From Eimeria necatrix (lineage: Eukaryota > Apicomplexa > Conoidasida > Eucoccidiorida > Eimeriidae), in the NCBI RefSeq assembly GCF_000499385.1, contig NW_013652089.1, positions 1-64,000 on the forward strand: a stretch of DNA of 64,000 bases. Direction: 5' to 3'. Made by a program: the position numbers and the translations under genes. Under the pieces are notes generated by a model. The model made no database searches, was not told the DNA's origin, and worked only from the letters and a program-made list of their open reading frames with translations. This document shows positions 1 through 9,650 of the stretch, piece after piece (positions within the stretch are counted from its first letter, which is position 1; the number at the start of each line of letters is the position of its first letter).

Positions 1-357
1 AACGCGGCTCGGGAGATGCAGCCCAGTACCTCGTGAAGTGGCGCGGAGCCCCTGAAGATCACGCCACATGGGATCCAGCACATCACCTTACTGGCTGCCC
101 GGCTTTGCTGCGCGCTTGGCGCCGCCGCCAACGAAGACGTCTTCAGGCTCGAAACAACATTGGTCCTTCCGAAGCGTAGACGTACGGGTCCGCCACGTTC
201 CAGCTCCTACAGCACGGGCACCCTTCAATGAGGAGGGGTGAGGGAGCGCTGCGCACCGCGTGCGCTCACGACGTCAGCTTTAGAAGAGCACTGAGATAGC
301 AAAGGCAAAAATAATGTGTTTTGGGGTAGGTCTCTTCATTCCGGCAAGGGGGGAAGT
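1..357 (+). pseudogene. 3' end of a chromovirus pol: chromodomain and polypurine tract (copy 1, partial)
   Basis: Frame 3 from base 3 reads a chromodomain core, with YLVKWRG followed by a tryptophan-centred ATWDPAHHL block. A basic tail follows and stops at 177-179. This is the C-terminal chromodomain of a Ty3/gypsy chromovirus integrase, which directs integration to particular chromatin. The same segment recurs in more damaged form at about 5448-5640. The polypurine tract AAGGGGGGAAG (346-356) primes plus-strand synthesis and abuts the LTR at 358. The rest of this copy lies left of the window. Confidence 0.8.
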
Positions 358-769
358 TGTAGTGCACAGGCACTACAATGGAGCTGGCTAGTGTCCTAGA
401 GATGATAGCTAGCTAGCGACCTACACGGGGCCGCGACACTGGAGGAGGACAGGACCCTCTCAACAAGAAAAAAATAAGAAAAAAAGTCAGTCAGTTCTAA
501 TGAATACGTGAAATGTGCGGAAATTGTGTGGAGACTGGGGCTGGCGATAGCGCCGGCGCCCATGCGGACCTCCTCCCCATAGGGCCTAGGAGGTGAGCTC
601 CGAGAAGGGGGCGAATCGACGAGACAGATTTGAAACACTTAAGAATTGTCGTATTTCGATGGAATAAAGCTATAGAGTCCGAGAAATGTGTCTATGCTAG
701 GCGTAGTTAGTAGACCTGCTCGAAGGGCAGGAAGCAGCGTAGTCGCAGCAGTAGGCGCCGCGCACTACA
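358..769 (+). repeat. 3' LTR of chromovirus copy 1
   Basis: The LTR starts one base after the polypurine tract with TGTAGTGC and ends with GCACTACA, so it has the usual TG...CA boundaries. Its first 20 bases form an imperfect palindrome (TGTAGTGC, four bases, GCACTACA). It aligns along its length with the LTR at 5801-6218, with clear divergence. The 5' mate is outside the window, so no target-site duplication can be checked. Confidence 0.8.
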
Positions 770-950
770 AGTTGTGTTCTGCTCATGATGTGCATACCTG
801 ATATAGGCAGGCGTGCTAACTATTTGTTATAAGCCATCCTGTTGTAGGCTCCCTGTAAGTAAATTGGTAGCTCGGCATGTCAGAGTCAAGATGTAGGATC
901 TCGCGCCGCACCTTGAGCAGCTCATCTCCAAGCGAGACGCCTTCTATGAT

Positions 951-1380
951 ACTGTAGTACACTGCGTTCTCTTTGGCGCCTACGAAGCTCCACTGCCCAC
1001 AACTCGGGAGTTCTAAGAAATATTCTCTGCTACCGACGCATCGGTCGTGTAACGTCTACAAATGTATTAAAAAGACCGTTTTGTTTCGAATTTTCAAACC
1101 CACATTTTCATGAAAGTCGTTTCTTCTTGTTCTTGCTGTGCTGGTCCGGTGAGGATGTGACGCGCACCTGTCCCGGCGTTGTCGGCAGCCCCAATCTTCC
1201 AGTGTTCGCAGGCATTTCTAGTCCATACATGTTAATTTGTTGATAAATTGCATTTGTATTTCACTAGTAAGGGGCTACAGCGCTCAATCCGCGTCTCAAC
1301 CTCTTATCTGCCTATAGGTCATCAGCTAACTATCCTCTATGGGTCACCAGCAAGCCCCATTGTAGTGCCTGCGCACTACA
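951..1380 (-). repeat. Left inverted arm: LTR-variant segment, reverse orientation
   Basis: This segment is the reverse complement of 6380-6808, with only a handful of mismatches seen over about 430 bases. Read on the minus strand it begins with the LTR terminus TGTAGTGCGCAGGCACTACA. The interior differs from the 358-769 and 5801-6218 LTRs, so it is a longer LTR variant or an LTR carrying an insert. No coding sequence was recognised in it. Confidence 0.85.
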
Positions 1381-1590
1381 AGGCCTGCACCGGTCGCTAT
1401 CGCCAGCCACAATTTCCAGGTATTTACAGGCACGTCTAAAGTATACATGCTAATTCGCCGGCAAAGTGCCTTACTTCGATCCTAGTAAGAGGGTCCTGTC
1501 CTCGTTCCGTATTATGACCTCTTGTAGGTCACCAGCTAGCTATCTTCTATAGGTCACCAGCAAACCCTATTGTAATGCCTGTGCAGTACA
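1381..1590 (-). repeat. Partial LTR in reverse orientation, abutting the gag-pol remnant
   Basis: This is the reverse complement of roughly the first 215 bases of the 5801-6218 LTR, clearly diverged from it. It ends at 1590 with the inverted LTR start (...CCTGTGCAGTACA). It sits directly upstream of the truncated gag where a direct-orientation 5' LTR would be expected. The 5' end of copy 2 has therefore been rearranged, or invaded by an opposite-strand element. Confidence 0.75.
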
Positions 1591-1907
1591 GGACCAGTCG
1601 AGCCATCAGGCTTGCTATCCAAGCCAACGGACCCCGTCGGCGCCAGGAAATCGAAAATCGCCCTGGGGGAACTCATGCGAGCTGCTGCGAGTACCAGGGT
1701 CGCGGACACCCGGCACGTGTCTGGCCCAGCAAGAGAGAACGTAACAAACGTTCCGGGGAAATATGCAAGAAGTGTGGCGGTGTCGGACTCTATGCTCGGG
1801 ATTGTCCTACTTACGAACGAGGTCGGACCGAGCCGGAGGACAAGAGCAGTAGGCAGCCCACACGTCCTAGCAATGAGAAGACGGAAAGATTAAACAAGGG
1901 GGCCTAG
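1591..1907 (+). pseudogene. gag remnant with two degenerate zinc knuckles
   Basis: A 110-codon open frame (1575-1907) runs out of the inverted LTR into a basic nucleocapsid-like segment. Two CX2CX4HX4C knuckles can be traced in tandem and both are broken. In the first, the second and fourth positions read Y and W instead of C. In the second (CKKC, GGVG, L, YARD, C) the histidine is replaced by leucine. Capsid-type sequence upstream is absent, so gag is 5'-truncated. Confidence 0.7.
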
Positions 1908-1909
1908 GC

Positions 1910-3016
1910 GTGGTTGGAGATGAGCGTTCTAGGCCGCGTAGCCATGGCAAAGGGATGATGTGTGCGGTAGCGACAGGCCACAATGTCATTCCAGTCTCCC
2001 TTCAGTGGGGAAACCAACTCCTCAACACTGCGGAAGGAACTGATACGAGCAATGGGCACGCGGAAGGGACTCAGCCGCTTTCGGAAACGCGGTGGGAGTC
2101 TGAGTCGTCATCGATCCTGAGTGAAGAGGCTCCGGGCGCGACGACGGCTAGCAGCAGGAAGTCTGCAGAGGCAAGAGAAGACAGCTACAGGCCAGACTCA
2201 ACAGAGCTTGCGCCACACTGGTGGCGGGAAACTTGCATGAGAGAGCCTTGCGACCAAGGGGGAGCACTGCGCTATGCGGGTGCGACAGCGGTGCTTCGCG
2301 TTGAGCTCGCAGGTAGTCTGTGTGAAACCTTCTTGGACACTGGGGCTTCAAGAAGTTTCATTAGACCCAAAACAGTCGAACGACTGCAGCTCAAGGTGCA
2401 GAGACTTCCAGAAGAGCATAAGTTCACTGTAGCTACAGGTGAACAATTACGCATTGATCGGGTTATGACGGGATTGACGTTGTGGTTCAGACATGCACGC
2501 TTTTCCAGGGACTTCTTAGTGGGAGCCGTTCCCTATGACTTATTTTTGGGTTTGGATTGGCTGACGAAACATAAGGTGGCCTGGTATTTCCAGTCCGACA
2601 AGCTCCAAACCTATGTGAATGACCAGTGGTGCGAGTTACCGGTCGTTGGGACTGGTGAAGCAAAGCTGCAAGGTAACAATCCCACTGTAGTCCACCCAAG
2701 GACCCCGGCAGAGCAAGCATACGAGATATTGGCCAAACAAGTGGCGGGTATGTCAACGGAGGAGGCAGCTATATTCCTACGCCCGCCACATAAAAGGCAT
2801 AAGACCCACGCGAAGACTAAGGCGAAGGCACGGATCAAGTCGCTCATTCGTCAGGCGGCGGCTGACACGAAGAGTCTCAGGGCACCATTGCGCGGTTTGC
2901 ACCTCATACTGGCTTTGCCCGAAGCCGGTTCGGCGGTGCCCCCAAGGCTCTCGGATGAATGGCCAGGCGCGCTTTGCTGCAGGTTACTTGGGAATCAACC
3001 CACGTCCTTCGGCTAG
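1910..3016 (+). pseudogene. Retropepsin-type aspartic protease region of pol
   Basis: A 368-codon frame contains the catalytic motif DTGAS near residue 143, followed by a flap-like stretch and the LGLDWL signature near residue 213. Both are typical of Ty3/gypsy gag-associated proteases. The first 120 residues are polar and unlike any domain I recognise. The frame stops at 3014-3016 before reverse transcriptase and is not in frame with it. The protease itself looks intact, but the polyprotein is not. Confidence 0.8.
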
Positions 3017-3040
3017 GGTAGTCCTTTTGCCTCCACCGCC

Positions 3041-4046
3041 TTGACGGCAGCGGAGGGTGAAGAGGAGTCGCCCTGGCCTGTGGCAAAACTCGAGCACACT
3101 CCATTCGACGAATGGATAAATTCGACAGAGGCGCAGGCTATTCCATGTGAGATTATCGAGGTGTTGCAGGAGTATCGAGCGGTCTTTTCCGATACCTTAC
3201 CTAAGGGATTACCGCCGAAACGCCCTCATGATCACCATATCCTACTGGTGCCTGGAAAACTTCCATCGAAATCTGCGATATACCGTATGACCCCAGATCA
3301 GCTCACATTCCACAAACAGGAGATAGCCAAATTATTGGACAGTGGCCGCATTGGACCAACATATTCGCCTATTTGCTCTCCTACGATCATGGTGGACAAA
3401 CTTGATAATGGCTCCGGGGAGCGGAAGATGCGCATGGTTGTTAATTAGCAGGCTCTAAATGCCCTTATGATAGCCACTGATTTTCCACTACCTCCCATTC
3501 AAACCATTCTGGAGATGCTGGGAGGCGCCAAGTATTTTTTCACTTTGGACCTTGAAACAGGATTCCATCAGGTTAAGGAAGACCGTTGGAAGACGGCTTT
3601 CCGTTCGGTTATCCGGCTCTTCGAGGGTGCTCCAGCTACGTTCCAGGCCAGCATTAATGCCTATCGACAACCCTTTTTAGGGCAGGGCATTATGGCGTAC
3701 CTAGATGATGTACTTATCTATAGTCCCTATCTTTCTTGACACGTTCCCCTCCTGCGACAAGTCCGAAGTATTTTTGAGACATCAATTCTACCCAAAATTC
3801 CACAAATGCAAGTTCACAAGGCAAACAAATACATATTTGGGTTATACCATTTCTGCTGCGGGGATCAAACCTGTAGAAGACAAAATTGAAGCCATACGGC
3901 ATTGGCCTGAGGTGCTGAAGAACGAGACGCAGGTGCGCCAGTTCATCGGTACCATAAATTACTGCCATATGTTCATGGGACCGGAATATGCAGGCGTCGC
4001 CCTGCCGCTCGTTGCTATTACGCGTAAAGACGTTAGTTTCAAATAG
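3041..4046 (+). pseudogene. Reverse transcriptase, interrupted by stops and a frameshift
   Basis: RT fingers and palm are recognisable: the YRMTPDQL start, the SPICSPTIMV block, then the catalytic YLDD near 3699-3710. The frame is broken after MRMVVN by a TAG (3446-3448) where chromoviruses have an aromatic residue. It is broken again by a frameshift near 3730, just after YLDD, and by a TAG at 4044-4046 at the start of the RNase H connection where the family has tryptophan. The thumb and connection continue in another frame (3740-4046, with YLGY and VRQFIGTINYC). The product cannot be made without several corrections. Confidence 0.85.
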
Positions 4047-4067
4047 ACAGAGCTTCACACGCAAGCG

Positions 4068-5168
4068 GTGCGGCTGCTCACACAGCGCTTAATGGATTTG
4101 ACTACATTACAACTCCCTGACTCCACGAAGTCCTTCGCGTTGTACATCGACGCCTCTAGTTATGCGATCGGAGCAGTTCTGGAACAAGACGGCAAGCCCA
4201 TCGGCTTCCTCAGCCAAGTCATGAACCGCGCACGACAGAGATACTCGATCTACGATCAGGAACTCTTGGCGTTGGTCACGGCCCTGGACAAGTGGTCACG
4301 TTTGCTCCATGTTTCCAAGGTAACGGCTTGCACTGATCACCAAGCTCTCACCCACTTCCAACGACTCCAAGCATCGACGCCTCTGAGCGGACGCACTGCT
4401 CGGTGGTTAGACTTCCTGACCGACTTCCCGGATTTGCACATCACTTATGTTCAAGGAACCCGCAATCAAGTGGATGATGCCTTGTCTCGTCGTCCCGGTC
4501 TTCCTCACACCTGCTCGCACGACACGCCACAGACGCCACTGATGCTTGCAGTAGAACAAGCGCGCGCGGCTCCTCGCTCTCGTGGTCGGCCCGACTCGAT
4601 CCTTGTCATGGTCGACTGCCTCACCAAGATGGCTCATTTCGTTCCTGCAAAGAAGTCATTCACAGCAGCAGACACCGTGGAGCTTCTCGCAGACCGTCTT
4701 ATTAGCTACCACGGATTTCCAGAGGTACTCATATCGGACCGCGACCCCCGCTTCCAGTCGGATCTCTGGCAACAACTCTGTAGCCGCTTTAACATCAAAC
4801 GGTACATCTCCTCGTCTTACCAACTCCAAAGCGACGGTCAAACTGAACGGATTAACCGCACACTCGAGCAGATGCTTCGTACCTACATCCAATCTGAAAA
4901 ACGCGAGTGGGAGCGTTTGCTTCCGGCCTTGGAACTTGCTTACAACAGAACCAGTCATTTATCCCCTGAGCTTTCGCCCTTGGAGGTCATGATTGGCGAG
5001 AATCCGTTGACTGCTGTGAACCTTGATATCGTCGGCGCGTTAGCTCCTACGCTCACTTCTCCGATGACTAAGCTTTCCCGGCAGCTCTGCGATAGAGCAC
5101 AGAGCCACATCCTGATGGCAAAATGGCAGCAGAAGTACTACGCAGACACAAAACGCCGAGCCGTGTAG
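4068..5168 (+). pseudogene. RNase H plus integrase core with internal deletion
   Basis: The frame opens with an RNase H domain: YIDASSYAIGAVL, then the QELLALVTAL helix and the TDHQAL strand, ending at VDDALSRR. Integrase core follows with DSILVMVDCLTKMAHF, the second catalytic Asp in ISDRDPRF, and the catalytic Glu in DGQTERINRTLEQMLR. The expected HHCC zinc finger and the stretch holding the first catalytic Asp are missing between about 4510 and 4590, where RNase H runs almost directly into the core. The frame ends at a TAG (5166-5168). Confidence 0.85.
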
Positions 5169-5788
5169 CATGCAGTGAGAGACAAGGTCTGTCTCAGTAG
5201 CAAGCACTTACCCCATTCAACAGCTGCCCTAAGTTCGAGCCCCGTTACCGGGGACCCTTCGAAGTCATAGAACGCATAGGGACCGTCGTTTACTGTCTCG
5301 CTCTGCCTCCCAACGTTTTCCACGTTTCGCAGCTAGTTCCCCACCGCCCCCGCCCTCCCGACTTGGTTCTCCCTGAAGCCGACGCTGCCTGGCCTCCTAT
5401 CCGCGGGGCAGCAGGAAATCCAGCAGGGGAGTATGGATTATATTATGGGCCAACGCGGCTCGGAAGATGAAGCCTCGTGAAGTGGCACTGGACCCGTGAA
5501 GATCAAGCCACATGGGAGCCCGCTCACCACCTTACATGCTGACCTGCTTTGCTTCGCGCTTGGGCTTCTGCTAACGAAGACGTCTTCAGGCTCGAAACAG
5601 TCTTGGTCCTTTCGAGGCGTACAGGTTTGGGTCCGTCACCTTCCGCCGCCTGCAGGATGGGCAGCCTTCAACAAGGAGGGGAGAGGGAGCGCTGGGCATC
5701 GCATGCGCTCACGGCGTTAGCTTCAGAAGAGAATAAAAATTGAAAAGGCAAAAAATAAGGTGTTTTGGGTAGACCTGTTCAGTCCGCC
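5169..5788 (+). pseudogene. Integrase C-terminus and damaged chromodomain (copy 2)
   Basis: After the TAG the same frame reads RDKVCLSSKHLPH. It then shifts near 5225 to the frame KFEPRYRGPFEVIERIG, the GPF/Y module of chromoviral integrases. The chromodomain at about 5448-5560 matches copy 1 but has lost a few codons around the first aromatic residue, leaving LVKWHWTRED and WEPAHHL before a stop. This 3' end is more decayed than that of copy 1. Confidence 0.75.
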
Positions 5789-5799
5789 AAGGGGGGAAG
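5789..5799 (+). other. Polypurine tract
   Basis: AAGGGGGGAAG lies one base before the LTR start at 5801. It is identical to the tract before the LTR at 358, which fixes the element's orientation as plus strand. Confidence 0.8.
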
Positions 5800-5800
5800 C

Positions 5801-6218
5801 TGTAGTGCACAAGCACTACAATAGGGCTTGCTGGTGACCTATAGAAGAGAGCTAGCAGGCGACCTCCAGGAGGTCATAACGCCGAACGAGAACAGGACCC
5901 TCTTACTAGGATCGAAGTAAGCGGATTTGTCGGCAAATTCGCATCTATACACTAGACGTGCCTGTAAATACCTGGAGATTGTGGCTGGCGATAGCGCCGG
6001 CACCGGCGCAGGCCTCCTCTCCACAGCGCCTAGGAGGCGAGAACCCCAAGGGGTGGGATCTTCAAGAGAACAGATTTTGAAAAACTATAAATAACTGTAT
6101 TTCGTGATGTTTGGACTACTGTTTCGAGGAAATGCACCGAAGGTAAACGGTTATCGTAGGCCCGTACTCAAGGGGGAAGGCAGCAGCGTAGTCGCAGCAG
6201 TAGGTGCTGTGCACTACA
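5801..6218 (+). repeat. 3' LTR of chromovirus copy 2
   Basis: This 418-bp LTR runs from TGTAGTGC to GCACTACA and follows the polypurine tract. It aligns with 358-769 throughout. Its first 215 bases are also present inverted at 1381-1590, and its first 344 bases inverted at 6951-7268. Confidence 0.8.
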
Positions 6219-6379
6219 CCACTGATCACGGACCACTACACGGTCCTCAGCCGTTGGCGTCCAGGCAAAGTACCAAAACACTGTGGGCAGATTATGGCTT
6301 TAGACTAAAAGATGATAAAGCAATAAAACAAGCAATAGACAATAGAAATGCCGAGGACTGGCTGCACAAGGTGGGTATC

Positions 6380-6945
6380 TGTAGTGCGCAGGCACTACAG
6401 TGGGGCTTGCTGGTGACCCATAGAGGATAGCTAACTGATGACCTATAGGCGGTTAAGAGGTTGAGACGCGGATTGAGCGCTGTAGCCCCTTACTAGTGAA
6501 ATACAAATGCAATTTATCAACAAATTAACATGTATGGACTAGAAATGCCTGCGAACACTGGAAGATTGGGGCTGCCGACAACGCCGGGACAGGTGCGCGT
6601 CACATCCTCACCGGACCAGCACAGCAAGAACAAGAAGAAACGACTTTCATGAAAATGTGGGCTTGAAAATTCGAAACAAAACGGTCTTTTTAATACATTT
6701 GTAGACGTTACGCGACCGATGCGTCGGTAGCAGAGAATATTTCTTAGAACTCCCGAGTTGTGGGCAGTGGAGCTTCGTAGACGCCAAAGAGAACGCAGTT
6801 TACTACAGGCCTGCTCCCCACAGGGCCTAGGAAGCGAGAACCCCGAGTGGGGGGATTTTGAGGAAAACAGATTTTGAAAAAAAACTGAGTACATGTATTT
6901 CGTGATACTTGGACTACTGTTTCAAGGAAATGTGCCCCTAAGATA
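6380..6945 (+). repeat. LTR variant, plus orientation (right inverted arm)
   Basis: It starts with TGTAGTGCGCAGGCACTACA like the other LTRs. It then carries a different interior (6420-6800) that is nearly identical to inverted 951-1380. From about 6806 it rejoins the standard LTR sequence: the CCTAGGAAGCGAGAACCCC stretch, then the block that matches 6104-6140. The normal LTR end is missing, and the segment runs into an inverted LTR at 6951. Confidence 0.75.
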
Positions 6946-6950
6946 GCTGT

Positions 6951-7268
6951 CTACCTTCGGTGCATTTCCTCGAAACAGTAGTCCAAACATCACGAAATAC
7001 AGTTATTCATAGTTTTTCGAAACCTGTTATCTTGAAAACCCCACCCCTTGGGGTTCTCGCCTCCTAGGCCCTGTGGGGAGGAGACCTGCACCGGTGCTGG
7101 CGCTATCGCCATCCCCAATCTGCGGGTATTTACAGTCACGTCTAAATTGCCTTACTTCGATCCTAGTAAGAGGGTCCTGTCCTCGTTGTGTTATGATCTC
7201 TTGTAGGTCACAAGCTAGCTAGCTTCTATAGGTCACCAGCAAGCCCTATTGTAGTCCCGGTGCACTAC
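6951..7268 (-). repeat. Partial LTR, reverse orientation
   Basis: This is the reverse complement of about 5801-6144, ending at 7268 with GTGCACTACA, the inverted LTR start. Together with 6380-6945 it forms a fold-back unit with about 50-base ends in inverted orientation. Confidence 0.75.
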
Positions 7269-9650
7269 AGATATCCTTCAGAGTCAAGGGCTGCGCTTCA
7301 GACGGTCTGAAACACAACCCTCCCATCTCCCGTGTTTGAGCCACGACTTCCTTGTGAGAGAAAGAAAACTTCGACGGGCTATAGAAGTGCCTGACAGGCG
7401 TCGTCCATCACTTATTGTTTACTGGTTAATCAGTTAGGTTTACATGTGCTGGTGGTCCAATTGCTCTAGGTTGCAAGCCAGTGCATTTTTGCATTGCGCA
7501 CATTAAGGTGGTTTCTCCGATTTTGTTTCTAGCCGAACTGATCCGCAGAAATAAGGTATTCAGCTCAAGGCAATATGCTGCCGACGGGGGACGAGCTGTG
7601 AGCCAGCCCAACGCTGCAGCGTGTTTGTTTGTCCACGTTCTGTGTCACAGCGGCGTTGTACGAGTATTCCAATGCCGAACGGAGTCATTTTCACTCAGGC
7701 CATCCTCATGGACGTGACTTATAGACGTGAATAATGCATTAAAACAGCAGCAATAGGCTTTGCCGGGTTTCGCAAAGTTAAAACTATCTTCGAAAAGCTA
7801 GGCCTCTCTAGATAGGTCCGATGCACGAGCTCGGTATCTTAGTAGCATTGTTTCAGTTCCATCTTCGTAAGCCTCAGCTGTGCTACTGTGAGACATGTTC
7901 TCTAGCTGCCGTCCATTCCGTGGGGCAGCAACTGTGCTGCCGGTGGAGTCTCTCGCTACAGGCGGAAATAGACAAGAAAGCCCTGCACTTGCTCAGTTTC
8001 CCTCTTCAACGCTACAATTCCCTTGAGCTGATGTCAATTTGACTGGCATCGATTCGGATCGTGAACGTAAGGGTCAACTATGTGGGTTTAAGAAATTTTC
8101 GCGTGATTTACCGTAGTGCACTAGCGGACTTGATGGTGCCACTACGTGTAGACCTGTGGGCTTCTTTGCTAGATATATCCTCAATAAATCACGCGAAAAC
8201 CTCTTATATCCAATAATTAGCTTCAAAATCACATATCACCGGGCCTGACCCCCAAAGGTGGGCTGGCGCTTCGGCATCTTAGTGACTACGAGACGCTGAT
8301 GGGCAGTTGGCACTCGTCGCCTGCTGACCCTATTCCTTGCCTAATTGATCTTATTTAATACTAATATTACATTATATTGTGCTCCTTCCACGGAATAGGT
8401 CACTATATGCTCACTGGGGTAACCAATGTAGTGCCTGTACACTACAGCTGCCCCATGCCAGCGCCAGTACCTAAATGCAAAGCACACTAGGCTTGAAAGC
8501 CCCAGGTCTAAGTCCCTTCCCATGTAGCTCACTTCTGAATATAATTCGAGTCCACATATTTTTACATGGCCCTGAAGGCCGTTTTGGGGCTGCCTTGTGC
8601 TGCGTACTGCGAGACCCCCATGGAGAATACAGTTGTTACCTCAGTGGCTTGTGAAGGCTGCCGTAGGCGACTGTTTTGTGCTTACTTTGCGTTCTAGAAA
8701 GTCTCTTAGATAGGCATTAGTCAAAAGCTGTGTAAAATTTGCTCAAGAGTTATTGACCCTCCTTGTAGAGCAGCCGCAACCTGTTCTGCTCTGAATGCGC
8801 CTTGCAGCGTTGAAGTCTCATACAGCCACCAAGTGAACCCTCAAATACACGGATTGTGTACTGCACCGCATGAACACAATGATCTAGTTGGAACTTTATC
8901 TTACCGCTGACGTATGGTTGCTTCTGTGGCTGTGTGCTACTGTCCAACCTGCATCAATCCATAAAGTCTCGTTAGACTCATTATGGAACTTTGCTCGATT
9001 GACCTCCAAATTAAACTGCCACTGATTGCTGTATTCGTTAAGGACCAAAAGCGAGGAGCCAAGTGTTGCGCAAATGCCAAAACGCAGTGTACGGTGCAGG
9101 TGGGAGGTAGAGCTGAAGCAGAGATAAAACTGAGTGCAAAGTACAGAAGACTATATACAAAGGCTAGACGAGGCGGTGGCGGGCCGCGCCTCTCATCAAT
9201 TGGGAAGCAGGTGGGGCTGGAAGTAAGTAGATGCAGCTAGCCGTAAGTAGACGTGTGCTGGCAGCGCCTTGGCGTACTGAGTAGCCATGATTCGGATAAT
9301 ACAATAGCTTCAGACGTGGAGGAGAAGCCGCCCCTGACAAGACATTAGCGGGCCTAGCCTCTTATTCCGCTGGCTTTTACTAGTCCTCATTTAGTATCAT
9401 CCCCGTATTTTGTTCAAAATTGTAAATGAAAGTCGTCTGGCACGACAGCGCCGTTTTCGTTCGGGCCTGAAATGGGGCTTGCTGGCAGTGCATGTGTGGT
9501 TGGTGTTGACTGTCGCCTGCGGTGTGTGCCTCCGCTTTTGCATCTCTGCTCTAATTATGCAGTTTTTCCCACCCGTCATTCTCTTGTTAGCAGTGCTATT
9601 TTCAACAGAAGGCTACCTTGCTGGCTTTGCTGCAGCTGGCTCTGTGAGCG
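7269..9650. other. Intergenic, with one LTR fragment at 8385-8446
   Basis: No convincing gene was seen; the open frames here are short and lack recognisable domains. At 8385-8446 a fragment reads as an inverted LTR start, ending with TGTAGTGCCTGTACACTACA (8427-8446). A short hydrophobic frame at 9410-9667 overlaps the next gene's start and has no ATG where it opens, so it is not called. Confidence 0.5.

Noticed and set aside
5801..7268. Short ORFs within the LTR cluster (for example 6104-6430 and 6517-6894)
   Set aside because: They cross LTR boundaries and palindromic termini and have no domain.
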